Shown: piece by piece, positions 61,132 to 64,000 of the stretch
Position numbering within the stretch: the first letter of the stretch is position 1
Layout: each line of letters starts with the position of its first letter
NCBI RefSeq assembly: GCF_000708045.1
Contig: NZ_ANIE01000007.1
Span: 248,001 to 312,000, forward strand
Reading direction: 5' to 3'
DNA length: 64,000 nt
Source: Marinobacter nitratireducens
GTDB lineage: Bacteria; Pseudomonadota; Gammaproteobacteria; Pseudomonadales; Oleiphilaceae
The notes under the pieces: model-generated
Database searches by the model: none
What the model was told of the DNA's origin: nothing
What the model saw: the letters and a program-made list of their open reading frames with translations, nothing else
Translations under genes and position numbers: made by a program

Positions 61132-61803
61132 GTGCAGAATTATTGGCCGGAATTCCTTACCGTGGCGCTGGTGCACCTGCTTGCCGTTGCAAGCCCGGGT
61201 CCGGATTTCGCGGTCATGCTCAGACAGGCTTTGAGCCAGACTCGCGGCAAGGCGCTACTGACCGCCCTGGGCGTGGGCCTGGGCATTCTGGTTCACGTCG
61301 GCTATTCGCTCCTTGGCATCGGCTTTATCATTCAGCAGTCAATCTGGCTGTTCAGTGTTCTGAAAATCATTGGCGCCCTTTACCTCACCTGGATTGCCAT
61401 CCAGTGTCTGCGTTCCCGCGCATCCGACATTGACGTGAAAACCACGCCAGGCGACCTTCAGTCTTCTTGGGCAGCACTGCGTCTGGGCTTTCTCACCAAT
61501 GCCCTGAACCCGAAAGCCACACTGTTCTTTGTCTCCCTGTTCTCTGTGGTGATCAGCCCAGGAACGCCGGTAATGGTTCAGGCGGGTTATGGTCTATACA
61601 TGGCCGCAGCGACGGCTCTGTGGTTTGCCATGGTCGCAGTCTTTTTCACCCTGCCCGGTGTCCGCCGGGCCTTTAACCGGTTCGGCCACTGGCTGGATCG
61701 GGTCATGGGAGGCGTCCTGATTCTTCTCGCCGGGCAACTGCTTTTCTCTACAGTGAGCGGATCAGAGCCTCAGTCTGCTCCCATCCCAGACATGGATCGG
61801 TAA
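61132..61803 (+). CDS. LysE family amino-acid exporter
   Basis: A 223-residue inner-membrane protein with six helices, LysE/RhtB type. SPGPDFAVMLRQALSQTRGKALLTALGVGLGILVH is the family signature near the N-terminus. These exporters expel lysine, threonine, homoserine or related compounds. The start is GTG 61132 with AGGAG upstream. Its 3' end overlaps the DAHP synthase 3' end on the other strand by 56 bp. Confidence 0.92.
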   Translation: MQNYWPEFLTVALVHLLAVASPGPDFAVMLRQALSQTRGKALLTALGVGLGILVHVGYSLLGIGFIIQQSIWLFSVLKIIGALYLTWIAIQCLRSRASDIDVKTTPGDLQSSWAALRLGFLTNALNPKATLFFVSLFSVVISPGTPVMVQAGYGLYMAAATALWFAMVAVFFTLPGVRRAFNRFGHWLDRVMGGVLILLAGQLLFSTVSGSEPQSAPIPDMDR

Positions 61804-62803
61804 TCGAACAACCATAGAGCAGATCAGCACCGTCGTCTTGGCGCCCCGGTTCCAGGAAGCTCTCCAGCATCAGCCCACGAACTTGATGCAAGCCACCTTC
61901 ATGCTCTGCCATGACTTCACGGGCAATGTCTGCCTGGCGCTCCGCCACTTTGCAGGCATTGTCGTGACTGCAATCCACCATGATCGCGGAGGAAAGCCCC
62001 GAATCCACCAGGGTCCTGACGGCTGAGCGTATACTGTCGGCGTCATAGTTGGTGATGCCGCGTCCACCCCGAAGCACAAGGTGCGTGTCGGGATTGCCCG
62101 GCGTCGTAATCATCGCCGGCGCACCCGATGCCGACAGTCCAAGGTGGTGATGAGCATGGGCTGCCGACTTCATGGCATTCACCGCCACACCGATGCTGCC
62201 ATCCGTTCCGTTCTTGAAGCCTGTCGGCATCGGCAAGCCACTGACCATTTCCCGATGGACCTGAGATTCAGTAGTTCGGGCGCCAATGGCCGTCCAGGTC
62301 ACCAGATCCCCCAGGTAATCCATGACCAGCGGGCTGAGCGCTTCCGTGGCCAGCGGTAATCCGATGCGGGCCAGGTTGAGCAGCAAACGACGGGAACGCA
62401 CCAGACCTTCGCGGAGATCTCCGGAGCCCGTGCGCTCCGGATCATACAAAAGCCCTTTCCATCCAACCGTGGTTCTCGGCTTTTCCAGGTAGGCCCGCAT
62501 GACAATCAGGAAACGGTCGCTCACCGCGTCGGAAAGCGCCTTCAGCTTCTCGCCGTACTCCAGGGCGGCAACTTCATCGTGAATGGAGCATGGACCGACC
62601 ACGATCAGGGTGCGGCTATCCTCTCCCCTGAGAATACGGCGGACGGCATCCCGGTGCGACCGCACCTGACAACGTATTGTCTCATCCAGCGGCAGCTGCT
62701 GGTTCAACTCCCGGGGGGTGGGCAGAGTCATTTCCTGACGTTGGTGAATCCCTGTTTCGGACTCTGGCTGCGTCAGCGCATCGGTGCTTAAAGGCATGTT
62801 CAT
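61748..62803 (-). CDS. DAHP synthase, class I
   Basis: A 351-residue enzyme that condenses PEP and erythrose-4-phosphate in the first step of aromatic amino-acid synthesis. VVGPCSIHDEVAALEYG, RAYLEKPRTTVGWKGL and the AHAHHHLGLSASG...ILRGGRGITNYD region match AroF/AroG/AroH. Which effector inhibits it cannot be told by reading. The 5' leader contains an aromatic-rich peptide and a terminator, so transcription is probably attenuated by aromatic amino-acid supply. Confidence 0.95.
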   Translation of the reverse strand: MNMPLSTDALTQPESETGIHQRQEMTLPTPRELNQQLPLDETIRCQVRSHRDAVRRILRGEDSRTLIVVGPCSIHDEVAALEYGEKLKALSDAVSDRFLIVMRAYLEKPRTTVGWKGLLYDPERTGSGDLREGLVRSRRLLLNLARIGLPLATEALSPLVMDYLGDLVTWTAIGARTTESQVHREMVSGLPMPTGFKNGTDGSIGVAVNAMKSAAHAHHHLGLSASGAPAMITTPGNPDTHLVLRGGRGITNYDADSIRSAVRTLVDSGLSSAIMVDCSHDNACKVAERQADIAREVMAEHEGGLHQVRGLMLESFLEPGRQDDGADLLYGCSITDPCLGWEQTEALIRSL

Positions 62804-62835
62804 GTCGGCGGTCCCGTTTTCCCTGTATCAGAATC

Positions 62836-62872
62836 AAAAAAGCCCCGGCTGGGCTACCAGTCGGGGCTTTTC
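62836..62872 (-). terminator. Attenuator terminator of the DAHP synthase gene
   Basis: On the minus strand AGCCCCG and CGGGGCT flank a loop and are followed by TTTTTTGA, placed 64 bases downstream of the leader-peptide stop and 33 bases before the DAHP synthase start. This is the usual position of an attenuator terminator. Confidence 0.82.
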
Positions 62873-62935
62873 GAGTCCGGTGGCAGCCTGGATATCTGCC
62901 GGGCTGCCTTCCTCTATGTTCGGTCGATGAAGAGC

Positions 62936-63013
62936 TTAGGGGCGGCCCGGGCTGTGGCTAAAATAAAAGCCATAACCAAACCACCAAAAAAACACAGACG
63001 CGACCGCCGCCAT
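62936..63013 (-). CDS. Aromatic-rich leader peptide of the DAHP synthase gene
   Basis: A 25-codon frame on the minus strand with the block FFWWFGYGFYF: nine aromatic residues in eleven, covering Phe, Trp and Tyr. It lies between a sigma-70-like promoter and an intrinsic terminator. Ribosome stalling at these codons would favour an alternative RNA structure and let transcription through. The ribosome site is weak (GGTGA about 10 bases before the ATG). The arrangement matches leader peptides of attenuated amino-acid operons such as trp and phe. Confidence 0.82.
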   Translation of the reverse strand: MAAVASVFFWWFGYGFYFSHSPGRP

Positions 63014-63080
63014 CGGTTTTTCACCGAAAGCTTGCAGAACATTCAATTGACAGGTCGCGTGTGTCGTCTTCATGCTTTTC

Positions 63081-63110
63081 AATATATACCTGCTGTTTTC
63101 CCGTTGGCAA
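63081..63110 (-). promoter_or_regulatory. Promoter of the leader and DAHP synthase gene
   Basis: On the minus strand TTGCCA (63110-63105) and TATATA/TATATT (63088-63081) are spaced 16-18 bases and predict a start near 63074, about 60 bases before the leader-peptide ATG. Confidence 0.6.
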
Positions 63111-63153
63111 CCCGTGATCCGGATTTTTTCCCGGCACCTTTCCAGGAGATCCA

Positions 63154-63960
63154 ATGCATTCGATTCCAAGAACCGCCGCGACAGCCCGTCCAATATCGCT
63201 TGTTATGGCGCTTGTCCTGCTTGCGGGAACGCTCCTGGCAAGCTCTGATGCGCTCGCCGAAGCCCGGGTCTACGAACTCAAAAACCGCCCGGCCGAGGAC
63301 ATCGCCAACCAGATCAGGACGCTATACCAGAACACGCCAATCACGCTCACCGCCCGGGGAGCCCAGCTTGTGATTCGCGGCGAGCCAGCCTTACTGGATG
63401 AGATCAGCACCCTGATCGACACCATGGATGTCGCACCGACCCAGCTCAGGATCAGTGTGCGTTCCAGCGAAGATATCGGAGGCAAGCAGTCCGGCGCCGG
63501 CGTGAGTGCTTCAAACGACCGCATCGGCGTGTCGGTGGAACGCAAGGTCATCACCACTGGCAACCAACGGGTGCGCTCACTGATTGTCCAGGACGGTCAG
63601 TCGGCTCACATCACCTCAGGCAAGGTTCGAACCCTGCCGTTCGTCGTTCGGGGCGGGCGTAATCCAGCAGCGGTTCTGCAGCAGGTCGAGACCCGCAGTG
63701 GATTTCTGGTCAGCCCCCAGGTTATTTCCGATCGCGCCATCGAACTGAACATCGTGTCATTTGAAGAAGACCCGGCCGCCATGCCTGGCTATGAAACGGA
63801 GGCCCTGATGACCATTCGCCGCGTGGAACCAGGCCAATGGGTGTCGCTTGGCAGCACCTCCACGGAGACCAGGAACCGCGAGTCCGGAATCACGTACAGC
63901 GTTAAGGGAAACCGGCAGGAGAACCGCCGCTTTGAGGTGAAAGTGGAGCTGCTGCCCTGA
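63154..63960 (+). CDS. Secretin N-domain-like exported protein
   Basis: A 268-residue exported protein with signal peptide (cleavage near DALAEA). Residues about 38-95 (VYELKNRPAEDIANQIRTLY...LVIRGEPALLDEISTLIDTMD) form a secretin N0/NolW-like domain, while the C-terminal 150 residues show no recognised secretin barrel. The length is far below that of a secretin, so it is a stand-alone N-domain protein or pilot-like partner. It is divergent from the DAHP synthase leader and its function is unknown. Confidence 0.75.
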   Translation: MHSIPRTAATARPISLVMALVLLAGTLLASSDALAEARVYELKNRPAEDIANQIRTLYQNTPITLTARGAQLVIRGEPALLDEISTLIDTMDVAPTQLRISVRSSEDIGGKQSGAGVSASNDRIGVSVERKVITTGNQRVRSLIVQDGQSAHITSGKVRTLPFVVRGGRNPAAVLQQVETRSGFLVSPQVISDRAIELNIVSFEEDPAAMPGYETEALMTIRRVEPGQWVSLGSTSTETRNRESGITYSVKGNRQENRRFEVKVELLP

Positions 63961-63964
63961 AGAC

Positions 63965-64000
63965 TCAGGCCCGGTATTTCTTAAGCAGGGTGGCTTTGGC
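63965..64000 (-). CDS. Possible 3' end of a gene cut by the window
   Basis: On the minus strand a frame of 11 codons (AKATLLKKYRA) runs from the window edge to a TGA at 63967-63965. It could be the C-terminus of a gene that converges on the secretin-N-domain gene, 4 bp apart. It is too short to identify. Confidence 0.3.
   Translation of the reverse strand, partial: AKATLLKKYRA

Noticed and set aside
1..64000. tRNA, rRNA, CRISPR arrays, prophage or insertion sequences
   Set aside because: None recognised on either strand; the only repeated structures are the three palindromic elements and terminator hairpins.

Overview
The window is a continuous stretch of a gammaproteobacterial chromosome, most like Marinobacter or a close marine relative. 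This rests on gene order (ygfB-pepP-ubiH-ubiI opposite zapA-6S RNA-fau; aroQ-accB-accC-prmA-DUF3426-dusB-fis-purH-purD), a long-form isocitrate lyase, a TRAP transporter and moderate-to-high GC. I found no tRNA, rRNA, CRISPR array, phage or complete insertion sequence. Nearly all DNA is coding, and most genes are ordinary chromosomal ones.

Region by region. 0.1-5.2 kb: dsbD faces a four-gene set, TlpA-like thioredoxin, a DUF4266 lipoprotein with a Gly/Cys tail, a DUF3570 outer-membrane barrel and an unusual ApbE-like protein. A CTTAAG-N5-CTTAAG tandem repeat lies in the divergent promoter. 5.2-9.6 kb: ubiquinone hydroxylases, pepP and ygfB. 9.7-12.9 kb: a zinc-starvation cassette (DUF2796, DUF3299, ABC ATPase and permease) behind a Zur-like palindrome, inserted between ygfB and zapA. 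13.0-14.6 kb: TIGR02449 gene, zapA, 6S RNA, fau and a small membrane protein. 14.7-19.5 kb: ilvA, rpiA, an acyl-CoA dehydrogenase, ppa and three long palindromic repeats. 19.5-26.1 kb: DUF2333, a LapD-type c-di-GMP receptor, a two-receiver diguanylate cyclase and a coupled pair of unknown genes.

26.5-35.5 kb: the housekeeping run aroQ to purD (shikimate, fatty acid, translation-factor and tRNA modification, Fis, purines). 35.6-42.2 kb: a hydrolase lipoprotein, a CPA2 antiporter, an EgtB/SenA-like non-haem iron enzyme, a DUF898 membrane protein and an M48 protease. 42.3-52.2 kb: aceA, a CASTOR/POLLUX-type channel, a SulP transporter, a small ribbon-helix-helix protein with a perfect 19-bp palindrome, a ChaN lipoprotein, a macrodomain protein, a SIMPL protein, a GH84 glycosidase and a helical protein. 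52.3-58.0 kb: a TakP-like TRAP transporter, then a cyclopropane-synthase-like methyltransferase coupled to a flavin reductase. 58.0-64.0 kb: a choice-of-anchor I lipoprotein, Dps, DUF2061, LysE, a DAHP synthase with an aromatic-codon attenuator, and a secretin-N-domain protein.

The strongest items beyond routine annotation are: the attenuator of the DAHP synthase, whose leader peptide contains FFWWFGYGFYF; the three palindromic intergenic elements with different arms and a shared core; the TlpA/DUF4266/DUF3570/ApbE cassette with its PmrA/QseB-like box and a non-canonical ApbE; and the RHH gene with a palindrome lying on the sulP promoter. All functional statements come from reading the sequence and knowledge of families; no database search was run.
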